Assembly (NCBI GenBank): GCA_964583795.1
Contig: CAZOWX010000003.1
Location: 26,918 to 90,917, forward strand
Direction of reading: 5' to 3'
DNA: 64,000 nucleotides
Source: JBDTME01 sp964583795
GTDB lineage: Bacteria > Patescibacteriota > Microgenomatia > UBA1400 > PJMF01
In this document: piece by piece, positions 14,586 to 23,473 of the stretch
Layout of the letters: each line of letters starts with the position of its first letter
Numbering within the stretch: position 1 is the stretch's first letter
Position numbers and translations under genes: made by a program
The notes under the pieces: generated by a model
What the model saw: the letters and a program-made list of their open reading frames with translations, nothing else
What the model was told of the DNA's origin: nothing
Database searches by the model: none

Positions 14586-16418
14586 ATGCAAAGCAGCGAA
14601 CACAGCTCCCAGCATCACTCAGTAACCTCACAAGCCAGAACATTTTTTCATCACGTGTCTAAGCACCCCTCCCGATTTATGCCCATAGTGGTTATGGTGG
14701 CTTTGGTCAGCTCAGTGGTGATGGGAGTTCTGACCTTGGCTGGAACAAAAAATTACGATCTAAGAAGTCAAGCAGCATACCCATTGTATCAAGCCTGTGT
14801 TGTTAACAGTGACTGTCAAAGTAATGTCTGTCGCACTTGTCGTGCTGGTGAAGTGTGTCCTGATGTGATTGGAAAGTTTTGTTTCTCACCAGATCCCACC
14901 AAGATTGTTTCGACAGTCACCCCAACTTGTGTGAGGTCGGGAAACCAACAGGGAACTGGACAGTGCTGTTCAGGTGTAAGTTCAGTAACTGATAAGGCAG
15001 GTGTTCGTTGGTGTGGGGCAGCCCCGCTACCGACAAAAGTACCTGATTCGAGAAAGCAATTATTTGTTAACCAGGGTTGCACACCAGGTGATCCTGAAAA
15101 TGTTTGTCCCCCTGGAACTTTGTGCATGAACGACCCTAACAGTACTGATGGAAACATGCAAACGAAATGCATCTCTTCTGAAGGAACAAGTTCTTTGTGT
15201 AGTTATACGAGTGTTCGCGGAGAAGTATTATCAATGCAAGTTGGTGCCTATGCCACTTCGAATGATGGGAAATGTTACCATTGTGGCTTGCGTGGAGCGC
15301 CTTCAATAGTGAGTGACACTGCTTGTGTACAACCGACAGATCCACGAACAAGTTGTTACGAGCAAGGTGACGTGAAGCAATTGAGTAGCGTTCCATGTTG
15401 TGCGGGATTGGGTGTGAAGAGGACTGCAAATGGTGAGGTGTGTGATGTGGTGGACACATCAGAAGAGTGTTATGCTGCTGGAGAAAGAATGGTTGATTTT
15501 TCGATCCCGTGTTGTAATCATGAAGCGCCGGATCATAACAGTGATGGTACTATAACAATTTGTGGTCCGACTGATATTCGGCGATGTCCCTTTGTGAGTA
15601 CAGATGGAAAGCTTGAATATGTTCAAGTAGGTGTTTGTCGTGGGAGTCAACGTTGTCAAGAAAACGAGCGAATGGAGACGGATGTGACCTGCGGAACGTC
15701 ACCAATTGCAAAGCCGTGTTACTCTGGTCTGTTGTGTGCTGACGTTACCTTTGTGAATCGAAGTGAAAGCTGTCCAGTAGGCACATTTGACTCATATGAT
15801 GCGTGTAAAAGTGAAGGGGCAAAGACTGGAAGTCCAAAGGTGCAAAGTACTACCAGTAGTTTAAACACTGAAACGACCAAAGTCGCTGCAAATGTCAGTC
15901 AAAAGTACGGCATAACTGTGGACGTTTCTCAAAACAAGACGATGCTGCCAGATACCGTGAAGACCCTCGATACCACTTTAGATAAGTTACCGCAATCATT
16001 CGTTGTTCAGGCGAAAAATATTACTTTTGTCGATGGCCAACAGAAGAGTTCAAGCAATGATTTAAAGGGAAATATTGTGGTGAGTTGTGATCCCACGAAG
16101 GCGATTGAATGTCAAGAAAATGTGGTGCACCTCATCGCCATAGGCTCAACGGAAAAACCAGTGGTAACTTCGACCTGTAAAGATGGGTGCAGTGCTCTGG
16201 ATGCGTTTCACAAAGTGATAACTGCAAATAAACTGTTATCAGTGAACTCGCAAGGAGTGATTGACCCTACGAGTTCAAAACTACAGTTGCCATCAAAGTT
16301 AGCGCCAACCGAAAAAGAAGCGTTTGCATATTATCAGGCAAAGGCGATTTTGGACCCCAAAGCACTGAGCAGTGAGTCCAGTGAGCTAGCCAAATTATTT
16401 GCAGAAATGGGAAAATAA
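14586..16418 (+). CDS. Large Cys-rich surface-anchored protein
   Basis: This 610-aa protein has a hydrophilic His/Ser-rich cytoplasmic N-terminus (residues 1-32), one membrane segment (about 33-55, IVVMVALVSSVVMGVLTL), and a long outside part. Residues 65-410 contain several tens of Cys in short-spaced CC, CxxC and CxnC patterns (for example CQSNVCRTCRAGEVC, PCCNHEAPD), like tandem small disulphide-rich modules. Residues about 410-610 lack most Cys and alternate Ser/Thr-rich and helical parts. It ends 9 nt before the next gene, with which it forms an operon. The role is unknown; an exported, disulphide-stabilised adhesin or surface structure is plausible. Confidence 0.75.
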   Translation: MQSSEHSSQHHSVTSQARTFFHHVSKHPSRFMPIVVMVALVSSVVMGVLTLAGTKNYDLRSQAAYPLYQACVVNSDCQSNVCRTCRAGEVCPDVIGKFCFSPDPTKIVSTVTPTCVRSGNQQGTGQCCSGVSSVTDKAGVRWCGAAPLPTKVPDSRKQLFVNQGCTPGDPENVCPPGTLCMNDPNSTDGNMQTKCISSEGTSSLCSYTSVRGEVLSMQVGAYATSNDGKCYHCGLRGAPSIVSDTACVQPTDPRTSCYEQGDVKQLSSVPCCAGLGVKRTANGEVCDVVDTSEECYAAGERMVDFSIPCCNHEAPDHNSDGTITICGPTDIRRCPFVSTDGKLEYVQVGVCRGSQRCQENERMETDVTCGTSPIAKPCYSGLLCADVTFVNRSESCPVGTFDSYDACKSEGAKTGSPKVQSTTSSLNTETTKVAANVSQKYGITVDVSQNKTMLPDTVKTLDTTLDKLPQSFVVQAKNITFVDGQQKSSSNDLKGNIVVSCDPTKAIECQENVVHLIAIGSTEKPVVTSTCKDGCSALDAFHKVITANKLLSVNSQGVIDPTSSKLQLPSKLAPTEKEAFAYYQAKAILDPKALSSESSELAKLFAEMGK

Positions 16419-16427
16419 GGAAAAGCA

Positions 16428-17087
16428 ATGATTAGTGAACTCTTTGTACTACCATTACGATCGAGTGTTGAACAAGTGCAAGCCCAGTTAGGTCTGCCGT
16501 TGCAAACCACTAGTGAAAATGGAGAAGATATCCTATGGTATGAGTCAGTTGTTCCAGACTATGCCACGCACTACTTTATCCAGGCTGGGAGACTCGAGAG
16601 AATAGCGGTAAATACCAACAAGCGACAGCTGACGGTTGCAGACATTGAGGCAGAACTTGGAAAACCTGCTTGGGCAGTACGACGTTTTGCTGCAGTTGAT
16701 GATTCTTTAGAACAAGTGATCATGGTATGGCCACAACAAGGGTACAGTGTTGTTGCGACTACCATGGGCCAGCAGAGTGCAAAAGTGATTCGAGTTGAGC
16801 AGTTTAAGGCTAGGAGTCTAGCGGAATACAAGAGTAATTTGGGAATGCAGTACGCTGGTCATGAAGAGATCGCAATGCTTAGCGAAGAACAGCAAGAGCC
16901 AAGTGCGAATGTGACAACTGCAATTATTGCGCCATCAGTCCCCAAACAAGCCAAGTCGACTGTTGTAAGTTTTGATATTGCAATCTTGCTGATCATTTTA
17001 GTTGCGATTGTTGGGGCAGGTATGGCGATGTATCTGTCAACGAAGAAAAAGCCAGTTGAGAAGCAACAACCTCCTGAAGTAAGTTAA
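16428..17087 (+). CDS. Membrane protein with C-terminal anchor, partner of the Cys-rich protein
   Basis: This 219-aa protein has an N-terminal soluble domain (residues 1-125) with two similar helix-strand units (VEQVQAQLGLPLQTT and VADIEAELGKPAWAV, each leading to a strand), resembling a duplicated SmpA/BamE-like or KxDL-type hairpin fold. A Glu/Ala linker follows, then one membrane segment (about 182-205) and a Lys-rich cytoplasmic tail. The orientation is therefore N-terminus outside, C-terminus inside, unless the N-domain is cytoplasmic and the protein tail-anchored; no signal peptide is seen, so tail-anchoring is more likely. It follows the Cys-rich gene by 9 nt. Confidence 0.7.
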   Translation: MISELFVLPLRSSVEQVQAQLGLPLQTTSENGEDILWYESVVPDYATHYFIQAGRLERIAVNTNKRQLTVADIEAELGKPAWAVRRFAAVDDSLEQVIMVWPQQGYSVVATTMGQQSAKVIRVEQFKARSLAEYKSNLGMQYAGHEEIAMLSEEQQEPSANVTTAIIAPSVPKQAKSTVVSFDIAILLIILVAIVGAGMAMYLSTKKKPVEKQQPPEVS

Positions 17088-17293
17088 ACAAACTTCTTTC
17101 TTAGCGACTCCGTATCGCTACTCTCATCTTTTACTTGAAATTTCTTTTATACTTCTTCTGAGTCTTTTCCAAAAAGTGGAGCAAAAATTATTTGAAAAGC
17201 TGAACCTGAAATAAAGTTAGAGATTATTTTTTGGCCCTATATACCATATACGATATACCAACTACAGTCTCTCAATGGTACGATAGACAGATT

Positions 17294-19777
17294 ATGAACA
17301 GCGGTCTCAACTCCAAGCAAGTGCAAGAAAAACTTGAAAAATATGGGTACAACGTTTTAGCAAAAAAACGATCGTTTTCGGTTTTTTCACTGCTGATTTC
17401 TCAGTTTCGCTCACCACTAATTTACATTTTACTGATAGCTGCCAGTATTACCTTTTTCTTACATGAGTATGTAGACATGTCGGTGATTATATTGGCGGTA
17501 GCAGTGAATGCCGCGCTTGGATTTATTCAAGAATATAAAGCTCAAAATGCGCTTGAAGCATTATCAAAAGTGTTGCCTCGAACGGTGAGTGTGGTTCGTG
17601 ATGGTCGGTTAACAATTATTCCCGTAGAGGAAGTTGTGCCGCTTGATATTATTCATGTTGAGACAGGAGAGCAAATTTCCGCAGATGGTGTGATACTCCA
17701 CAGTAAATCTCTGAGTATTAACGAGGCAGTGCTCACCGGAGAAAGTATTGCGGTTGAAAAAAAAGCAATAGCACCAGACCACAGTGTTGAAGTGATCCCG
17801 ACGACTGATGATGAAAAAGCGGTACATTTTGGATATATGGGAACGACTGTTCATTCAGGGCGGGCCGTAATCCAAATCATGGCGACAGGAGCAGACACAG
17901 CTTTGGGCAAAATCTCTACGAGTTTGCAATCAACTCCCGAAATTGAAACTCCGCTGCAACAGAAATTGCGACTGTTTAGTCGCAAATTAACCATAGTGGT
18001 TCTCGTTGCCTCTGGGTTTATTTTTGTGTTTGGGATGCTTTATGGTAGAGCTTTATCCGAGATGTTTACCCTTTCTGTAGCGGTAGCAGTCTCATCAATT
18101 CCTGAAGGATTAGTCATTTCACTGACCGCAATTTTGGCTATCGGCATGCAACGAATTTTGAAACGCAAAGCATTAGTCAGAAAATTGGTGGCAGCAGAGA
18201 CATTGGGAAGTGTCAGCGTGATTTGTACAGATAAAACGGGGACACTGACAAAAGGGGCGCTGAGTGTTTTTCATATTGAATCAGACGACAAGCCACTGAT
18301 GCACTCCATCGCGCGCAGCGTAACCGATGGCAGCGATCCATTGGAAATTGCCATCCGTGATTGGGCCAGTGAGCACGCGATGCACCTGAAAGAACCCTAT
18401 TTGATCGATGAAGAGCCATTTAGTAGTGAGCGCAAATACTCGGTGCGTCTGACCGATCAGCGATTGATTGTCTTGGGTGCGCCAGAAGTGTTACTGTCCT
18501 TATGTAAAAAAGCAGATCACTCAGAAATTCATGAGGCAATAAAAGTATTTACTTCTCAAGGTTACCGTGTGGTTGGTGCAGCAACACGCCAAACAAAAAA
18601 AGACGAAACCGCAATTGTGCTCAATCAACTGTCCGATTTAGAGTGGGCGGGGTGTTTTGTGTTTCAAGACGAAGTGCGTGGCGGATTAACTGAAGTGTTT
18701 CATCTAGCTAGACAAGCAGGGATTGCTGTGAAAGTCATCACCGGTGATTATGCAGAAACAGCCAAGTCGGTGATGAAAGACTTGAAACTCGAAGTGAAAC
18801 CCAGTGAAGTGATGCTTGGCAGTGATTTGAAGGTGATGTCACGAGCTCAACTGAAACAGCGTATCCCTGAGACAAAATTGTTTGCGCGAACGACACCCGA
18901 CCAAAAGCTGGTGATTGTGGAAATATTGCAGGAGCTGGGGGAAGTTGTGGCTATGACTGGAGATGGAGTAAACGATTCGCCAGCCTTGAAACGAGCCGAT
19001 ATTGGTATTGTGGTGAGTAGCGCGTCTGATGTGAGTAAAGATACCGCTGATATAGTCTTGCTCGACGATAACTTTGGGACAATTGTAGCCGCCGTGGAAG
19101 AGGGACGGGGTATTTTTGAGAACTTACGCAAAGTGATTTTATACTTATTATCGGATTCATTCACGGAAATCATCTTGGTGATGGGTGGAGTGATTTTGGG
19201 ATTACCGCTGCCGATTAGTGCTGCCCAAATTTTGTGGGTGAACTTGATCGATGATGGTTTGCCAAATTTAGCGCTGACAATGGACCCCAATGGCAAAGAG
19301 CTGTTTTATGAAAAGCCAAGAAGACGTGGGGGATCATTGCTGGATGGAGAAATACTCACCTTGATTGCTTTGATTAGTGCCATTACTGGAGTGTTTGTGT
19401 TAGCGGCATTTTATTGGGTGTATCAGACTACAGGAAGTTTGAGTGAAGCACGAACGATTGCATTTACGCTGTTGGGTGTAGATTCGCTGCTGTACGTATT
19501 TTCCTCGAGAAGTTTACGTAACCCTATATGGCAAGAGGGTATTATGAAAAACTTGTGGCTTTTATGTGCTGTTGTCATTGGATTTATATTTCAATTGGTT
19601 GCATTGTATGTGCCGTTTTTTCAAAGATGGTTTCAAACACGACCGCTCTCAAGTTTGGAGTGGACTATTGTCTTCGCATCTTCTTTTGCACTCATTGGAG
19701 TTGTTGAGTTTGTGAAATGGTTATGGCAGCCAACACAACAGATTCGAATGCGAAAATTACTTTCTTTATCGTCATAA
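17294..19777 (+). CDS. P-type cation-transporting ATPase (P2/Ca-type like)
   Basis: This 827-aa pump drives cation transport across the cytoplasmic membrane. It has an N-terminal cation-ATPase N-domain (residues 1-60), TGES actuator motif near 148-151, phosphorylation motif DKTGTLT near 313, hinge TGDGVNDSPAL near 555, and about ten membrane segments in P2 arrangement. The M4 motif is IPEGLV, close to the PEGLP of Ca pumps. There is no heavy-metal-binding CxxC domain. It could be a Ca2+, Mn2+ or monovalent-cation exporter; the sequence alone does not decide. A TTG at 17231 is in frame, but that segment is a TATATACC-type repeat, so ATG 17294 is chosen. No strong ribosome binding site is visible. 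Confidence 0.93.
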   Translation: MNSGLNSKQVQEKLEKYGYNVLAKKRSFSVFSLLISQFRSPLIYILLIAASITFFLHEYVDMSVIILAVAVNAALGFIQEYKAQNALEALSKVLPRTVSVVRDGRLTIIPVEEVVPLDIIHVETGEQISADGVILHSKSLSINEAVLTGESIAVEKKAIAPDHSVEVIPTTDDEKAVHFGYMGTTVHSGRAVIQIMATGADTALGKISTSLQSTPEIETPLQQKLRLFSRKLTIVVLVASGFIFVFGMLYGRALSEMFTLSVAVAVSSIPEGLVISLTAILAIGMQRILKRKALVRKLVAAETLGSVSVICTDKTGTLTKGALSVFHIESDDKPLMHSIARSVTDGSDPLEIAIRDWASEHAMHLKEPYLIDEEPFSSERKYSVRLTDQRLIVLGAPEVLLSLCKKADHSEIHEAIKVFTSQGYRVVGAATRQTKKDETAIVLNQLSDLEWAGCFVFQDEVRGGLTEVFHLARQAGIAVKVITGDYAETAKSVMKDLKLEVKPSEVMLGSDLKVMSRAQLKQRIPETKLFARTTPDQKLVIVEILQELGEVVAMTGDGVNDSPALKRADIGIVVSSASDVSKDTADIVLLDDNFGTIVAAVEEGRGIFENLRKVILYLLSDSFTEIILVMGGVILGLPLPISAAQILWVNLIDDGLPNLALTMDPNGKELFYEKPRRRGGSLLDGEILTLIALISAITGVFVLAAFYWVYQTTGSLSEARTIAFTLLGVDSLLYVFSSRSLRNPIWQEGIMKNLWLLCAVVIGFIFQLVALYVPFFQRWFQTRPLSSLEWTIVFASSFALIGVVEFVKWLWQPTQQIRMRKLLSLSS

Positions 19778-19796
19778 ATGGAGGTACAATTCGAGT

Positions 19797-20600
19797 ATGA
19801 GTAATCAGGTTTCAGGTTCCGGGTTTCAGGTTTCAGGGGATGCAATCCAAGCGCAACCTGTTGTGAATGGTGATGTAACAGTCAGTAGTCAGTTGTCAGT
19901 TGTTAGTGATCCCGCTACCGCTCAAGGTAACGGAGGAGCACAGCAGACGTCAGTCGTCAGTGGACAAGGGACAATTCAACAACCTAACACCCCAACCACT
20001 CTACAATCCATCCCTGATCCAGCTGTGGATGAAGCAGTAGCACAGGCGAAAAAAGTGCAGGATTTATTTGCGAGAAATGATGCGCTAGCGGCAACTGCGC
20101 AAACACCAGTTTCAAGTGTTCCAACATCAGTTTCGCCACTTCCTTCGAATCAAGACAATCAGATCCTGAAACAAGTTCAGGATGACGGGTCTTTTGCCTC
20201 ACAATCAATGACAACTGATAACACACAACAATCAGCTAGCGATCAGCCAGCACTTCAGAATCCAATAACCAATACCCAACAACCAATACCCAGCTCTGAT
20301 GATCAAAAAAGCCCGCTTGATATTTTAGAAGAAATCCTGCGCAAAGAAGAAAAAAAACAAGCTGAAAAAGAAGCGGTTGTATCGCAAGAGGAAACTGAGA
20401 ATCAAAAGCAACTTGAAGCACAGCAAGAAGCAGAAAATCAGGCATTGATTGAAGAAGCACGAAAAAAAATGATTCAAGAAACCGCCACAGAAGAACAGAA
20501 ACAACGAGACGCCATTCGTCAACAACAAATTGATGCGAATAAAGTACATAATCCGTACGAGATTCGGCAGTTGGAACATGTGAAGAGGGGGCAGGGGTAG
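19797..20600 (+). CDS. Disordered, coiled-coil protein partly encoded by repeats
   Basis: This 267-aa protein has a good GGAGG at 19780-19784. Residues 1-160 are Gln/Ser/Thr/Val-rich and mostly disordered. Much of this part is in-frame dispersed repeat: CAGGTTT heptads (19803-19840), GTCAGTT heptads (19880-19910), a hairpin element at 20159-20190 (gives QILKQVQDDG), and an AATACCC/AACAACC tract (20260-20295). Residues 165-255 form a strongly charged helix (EEILRKEEKKQAEKEAV...) typical of a coiled coil. The next gene (20852) has the same disorder-plus-coil layout. No domain is recognised; a scaffold or envelope-associated role is a guess. Confidence 0.7.
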   Translation: MSNQVSGSGFQVSGDAIQAQPVVNGDVTVSSQLSVVSDPATAQGNGGAQQTSVVSGQGTIQQPNTPTTLQSIPDPAVDEAVAQAKKVQDLFARNDALAATAQTPVSSVPTSVSPLPSNQDNQILKQVQDDGSFASQSMTTDNTQQSASDQPALQNPITNTQQPIPSSDDQKSPLDILEEILRKEEKKQAEKEAVVSQEETENQKQLEAQQEAENQALIEEARKKMIQETATEEQKQRDAIRQQQIDANKVHNPYEIRQLEHVKRGQG

Positions 20601-20851
20601 TGGATTATCGATGATAGATTATAGAGTGTTTACCCGGCCAACTTTTCTGGCCAACAGGCAAAAAAAGTTTGACAGGTGGAAAGTAGATTTAGTGATTGGC
20701 GACTAGCTATTAGTGGTTGACATGATGAAGATGAATTAAGTAGCAACTGGAAGAGGTTGTTGGGTGATTGGGTTGTTGTGTTGTTGGAAAACTTTTTATC
20801 TGGTCATAACAACACAACTACACAACAACCTAACAACATATCCATATCAAT
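20601..20851. repeat. Repeat-rich gap
   Basis: A CCGGCCAACTTTTCTGGCCA hairpin is near 20636-20656, TTAGTGA-type heptads at 20685-20720, and GTTGTTGG / AACAACC inverted tracts at 20757-20840 that can pair with each other just before the next start codon. Confidence 0.55.
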
Positions 20852-21460
20852 ATGCAAAAAGCTCCCCCTGGCAGCATGCCCGGAATGGTCCCACCAGATG
20901 TCAAATCGATGATGGAGCAAGGTTTCGCGCAGCAAGCGGTCAAGCAAAAAACTAATATTACTCAAGCCCCGTCATCAAGTGGACCTGGTGTTGCGGCCCA
21001 AGCTGGTTTAACTGCATCACAAGCCAATAAGCCTGGTGCTCCACAAGGGTTCCAACATCAGCACACTCCCAGAGGTATGGGGACGCCCACAGAAGAGGCC
21101 AAGATGGCCGTGAGTGATGTGGCTGAAGGATTACTTTCAATTCCGCAGAGCATCCTTGACATGTTAGGATTGGGACGTCCTGCGAAAGATCCTCAAGAGC
21201 AAGCTGAACTAAAGACATTTCACGAACGTCACAAGGCACTTGATGATCAGCAGAAGCGGGTGTTTGATCAGCGAATGGAGGCTGAAAAACAGAAAAAAGA
21301 GGCTGATGAAGAAATGAAAAAGCAAAAAGAGTTGCAAAAGAAAAAAATGGAAGAGCAACAAAATAGTCAAAACTTTATTCCTCACGGGAAAGTCAGTGGC
21401 CAGGCAGCACTACAAAAGATGCAACAGGATCGAAAAGGGATGGGTGGGGCATCAGGTTAG
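20852..21460 (+). CDS. Pro/Gln-rich protein with C-terminal coiled coil
   Basis: I do not recognise this 202-aa protein. Residues 1-85 are Pro/Gly/Gln/Ala-rich and probably disordered (MQKAPPGSMPGMVPPD). A short predicted amphipathic helix (AVSDVAEGLLSIPQSILDMLGLG, about 87-110) is followed by a highly charged helix (about 115-175, KQKKEADEEMKKQKELQKK) and a Gly-rich tail. It shares its layout with the preceding gene, suggesting partners or paralogues. No export signal. The ATG follows an AAC-rich tract, with no Shine-Dalgarno. Confidence 0.7.
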   Translation: MQKAPPGSMPGMVPPDVKSMMEQGFAQQAVKQKTNITQAPSSSGPGVAAQAGLTASQANKPGAPQGFQHQHTPRGMGTPTEEAKMAVSDVAEGLLSIPQSILDMLGLGRPAKDPQEQAELKTFHERHKALDDQQKRVFDQRMEAEKQKKEADEEMKKQKELQKKKMEEQQNSQNFIPHGKVSGQAALQKMQQDRKGMGGASG

Positions 21461-21640
21461 GGTTCAGGCCATAGGGGTTAGGGCTTGGGTCTAGGAAGTC
21501 GTCAGGTGTCTGGCATCAGGCATATAGAAAGGTGAGTTGGTAGTTTATCGTTACTAGTTTGTAGTGATGATACTTTGTAATGTTGGAGAATTATTAAGGA
21601 AAGAAAACTGAATCGTAAGCAGAAAACATAAAAAGACGTC

Positions 21641-21692
21641 ATCCGCTGCAGTCTAGCGAGCCAGACAGATTCAGGATCTCAAGTCAGAGTTG
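21641..21692 (+). repeat. GTCATCC...GGATCTCAAGTCAGAG hairpin element
   Basis: This is a member of the main hairpin family with a long imperfect arm (CTGCAGTCTAGCGAGCCAGACAG). The rest of the 21461-21753 gap is heptad-type repeat (TTAGGGC, CAGGTGT). Confidence 0.7.
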
Positions 21693-21753
21693 TCTGTCAG
21701 TGTTTTTCAAAAGAGTGTGAACTACTTACACACTTCTACTTATCAGGAGCCGT

Positions 21754-22479
21754 ATGAAAAATGTATTAATTACAGGTGCCATGAGAGGCATTGGCTTGTC
21801 GGTATTACAAACTTTACATGATGAAGGGTATGCGATTACAGCAATCTATAATGCGAGTGAAGAAAGCGCAACCTTGGTATTAAAACAGTTTCCAAACGTG
21901 GAAGGGTACAAAGTTGATTTGTCCAAAAGGAACGAGATTGAGTCTTTTGTAAAAAAACTGGCAGACAAGGCACTCTATGCCATTATCAATGTTGCAGGAG
22001 TGGCTATGGATGATTCTGTTGCGAATTTTGACATGGACAAATGGGATAAAACCATCGCAATTAACTTAACTGCTCCGGTCCTTTTTTCTACGAAACTCAG
22101 ATCAAATTTGGAAGAAGGCGGGGCAATTGTGAATGTTGCCAGCATTTTTGGAGCAGTGTATGGCATGAATATGAGTCTTTCATATGGTGCTTCAAAGGCA
22201 GCCTTGATCAACTTAACAAAATCACTGTCATATCAACTCAGACAAAAAAAAGTTCGTGTCAATGCTATTGCTCCTAGTATTGTGGATACAGACATGACGT
22301 CCCTTGATACAAAAGAGATGTTGGATGAGGTTTCTAGAAGGTCAGGTATCGGTAGAATTGCTCAACCTGAAGAAATTGCTAGTATTGTCAGCTTTTTGAT
22401 TTCAAAAAAAGCAAGTTACATTAATGGGCAGACGATTATCGCTGATGGTGGATACAGTGCGTGGGATGGGATTTATTAG
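21754..22479 (+). CDS. Short-chain dehydrogenase/reductase (FabG-like)
   Basis: This 241-aa NAD(P)-dependent oxidoreductase of the classical SDR family has the cofactor motif TGAMRGIG at residues 7-14, NVAG at 79-82, and the catalytic Ser130, Tyr144 and Lys148 (YGASK). The C-terminal INGQTIIADGGYSAW is the usual FabG/glucose-dehydrogenase ending. FabG (3-oxoacyl-ACP reductase) is the closest named relative. No other fatty-acid gene is nearby, so a different alcohol/ketone substrate is equally possible. CAGGAG lies 7 nt before the ATG. The next gene starts 48 nt downstream with its own -10 box. Confidence 0.88.
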   Translation: MKNVLITGAMRGIGLSVLQTLHDEGYAITAIYNASEESATLVLKQFPNVEGYKVDLSKRNEIESFVKKLADKALYAIINVAGVAMDDSVANFDMDKWDKTIAINLTAPVLFSTKLRSNLEEGGAIVNVASIFGAVYGMNMSLSYGASKAALINLTKSLSYQLRQKKVRVNAIAPSIVDTDMTSLDTKEMLDEVSRRSGIGRIAQPEEIASIVSFLISKKASYINGQTIIADGGYSAWDGIY

Positions 22480-22527
22480 CACGATAAGAACCATGAGTCT
22501 GAAAATTCAATTTGATAAAATATCTCC

Positions 22528-23016
22528 ATGAAAAAATCAAGCGCAACCGTTTATCTGATTTGCGGATTCATCGGTGCAGGAAAAACGACTTTTGCCAAAA
22601 AACTTGAGCAGAAGACAGGAGCAGTGCGAATAACCAAAGACGAGTGGTTAATTTCTTTGTTTGGTCATGATCCAACAATTGAGCATTTTGAAATGTATGA
22701 TAATACTATTTGCAGATTGGCGAATGACATTGCTTTTGAATTTATAAAAAGGGGCGTTGATGTCATTATCGATGATGGTTTTTGGATCCGAAAACAAAGA
22801 GATGAGATGCGAGAGAAGATCAAACATGTTGGTGGAAAGGTGATTTTGTATTATCTTCCAACACCCATGGAAGCCATGAAAAAACGTGTCGTAAACAGAA
22901 ATCAACGACTTTCTAAAGACTCTTTTGAAATAAGTGAAGTACTTTTTGAAAAATATCAACAGTATTGGGAACCACCACAGGCTGATGAGGAGTTTATCTT
23001 GGCTGAGCTGGTGTAA
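22528..23016 (+). CDS. P-loop kinase (AAA_33 / zeta-toxin-like fold)
   Basis: This 162-aa ATP-binding protein has Walker A GFIGAGKTTF near residues 12-21, a KDEW motif near 37, and a hydrophobic strand ending VIIDDGFW near 83-90 as Walker B. A lid region carries Arg residues (KKRVVNRNQR). The fold is that of small-molecule or nucleotide kinases of the AAA_33/Zeta/polynucleotide-kinase group; the substrate is unknown. The -10 box TAAAAT (22516-22521) is 6 nt before the ATG and there is no Shine-Dalgarno, so the mRNA is probably leaderless. No antitoxin-like gene is adjacent, so a toxin role is not favoured. Confidence 0.8.
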   Translation: MKKSSATVYLICGFIGAGKTTFAKKLEQKTGAVRITKDEWLISLFGHDPTIEHFEMYDNTICRLANDIAFEFIKRGVDVIIDDGFWIRKQRDEMREKIKHVGGKVILYYLPTPMEAMKKRVVNRNQRLSKDSFEISEVLFEKYQQYWEPPQADEEFILAELV

Positions 23017-23041
23017 ACCTAAGATTCGATTTTGTTTTCAT

Positions 23042-23069
23042 TTGACAATCACTTCCTACCTGCTATCAT
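23042..23069 (+). promoter_or_regulatory. Promoter of the leader at 23.1 kb
   Basis: The -35 is a perfect TTGACA at 23042-23047, the spacer 16 nt and the -10 TATCAT at 23064-23069. The start is expected near 23076. Confidence 0.7.
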
Positions 23070-23113
23070 TCAACTCATGTTCTTAAATATAGTTTCCTGT
23101 TGTCACTTCAAGC

Positions 23114-23168
23114 GTTAATAAACCTCTTGGAGTTTGTGTGTTAATCCGTCCAAGAGACGGATTTTTTT
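23114..23168 (+). promoter_or_regulatory. Attenuator-type leader with alternative hairpins
   Basis: The terminator AATCCGTC-CAAGA-GACGGATT (23143-23163) is followed by a T-run to 23168. An upstream CTCTTGG (23124-23130) is perfectly complementary to CCAAGAG (23150-23156), which lies in the terminator loop and descending stem. The two pairings are mutually exclusive: one terminates, the other would let transcription through to the 77-aa gene. Confidence 0.65.
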
Positions 23169-23196
23169 ATTATTTAGATTAATGAGGGAGCTCGTT

Positions 23197-23430
23197 ATGG
23201 AATTAGGAATTGCGACAGAAATAGCATTGCGCTATGCAAGTATGGTGCTTGGTATGAAGCAAAGTGAAGGTTCACCTTATACTGATCCCAACTTTTGGAC
23301 ATTCCATGATTTAGTTCAAGTAATACCGCAAGCACACCTAGAATTGATCTCACAAATACATAGACATGTGCCCCATGCAATAGCATCGGGAGAGATTCTT
23401 GCATCTCGGATGGCAAGACTGGAAACCTAA
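23197..23430 (+). CDS. Small uncharacterised protein behind an attenuator
   Basis: This 77-aa protein starts at ATG 23197 (MELGIATEIALRYASMVLGM), chosen because GAGGGAG lies 6 nt upstream; the in-frame ATG at 23182 overlaps that ribosome binding site. It is a mainly helical soluble protein with several His (HDLVQVIPQAHLELISQIHRHVPHA). I recognise no family. Its expression appears to be controlled by the leader at 23076-23168. The next gene is cysS 43 nt downstream, so the leader may also regulate the cysteinyl-tRNA synthetase. Confidence 0.6.
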   Translation: MELGIATEIALRYASMVLGMKQSEGSPYTDPNFWTFHDLVQVIPQAHLELISQIHRHVPHAIASGEILASRMARLET

Positions 23431-23473
23431 TCTGTTACAATTACTGGTAATCCAGTAATAGCGATGAATTCTT

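Noticed and set aside
17231..17293. TTG start of the P-type ATPase
   Set aside because: The extra codons are a TATATACC-type repeat. The ATG at 17294 gives the usual cation-ATPase N-terminus.
22528..23016. Zeta-type toxin of a toxin-antitoxin pair
   Set aside because: The P-loop fold fits, but there is no adjacent epsilon-like antitoxin and the UDP-GlcNAc-binding motifs are not evident.
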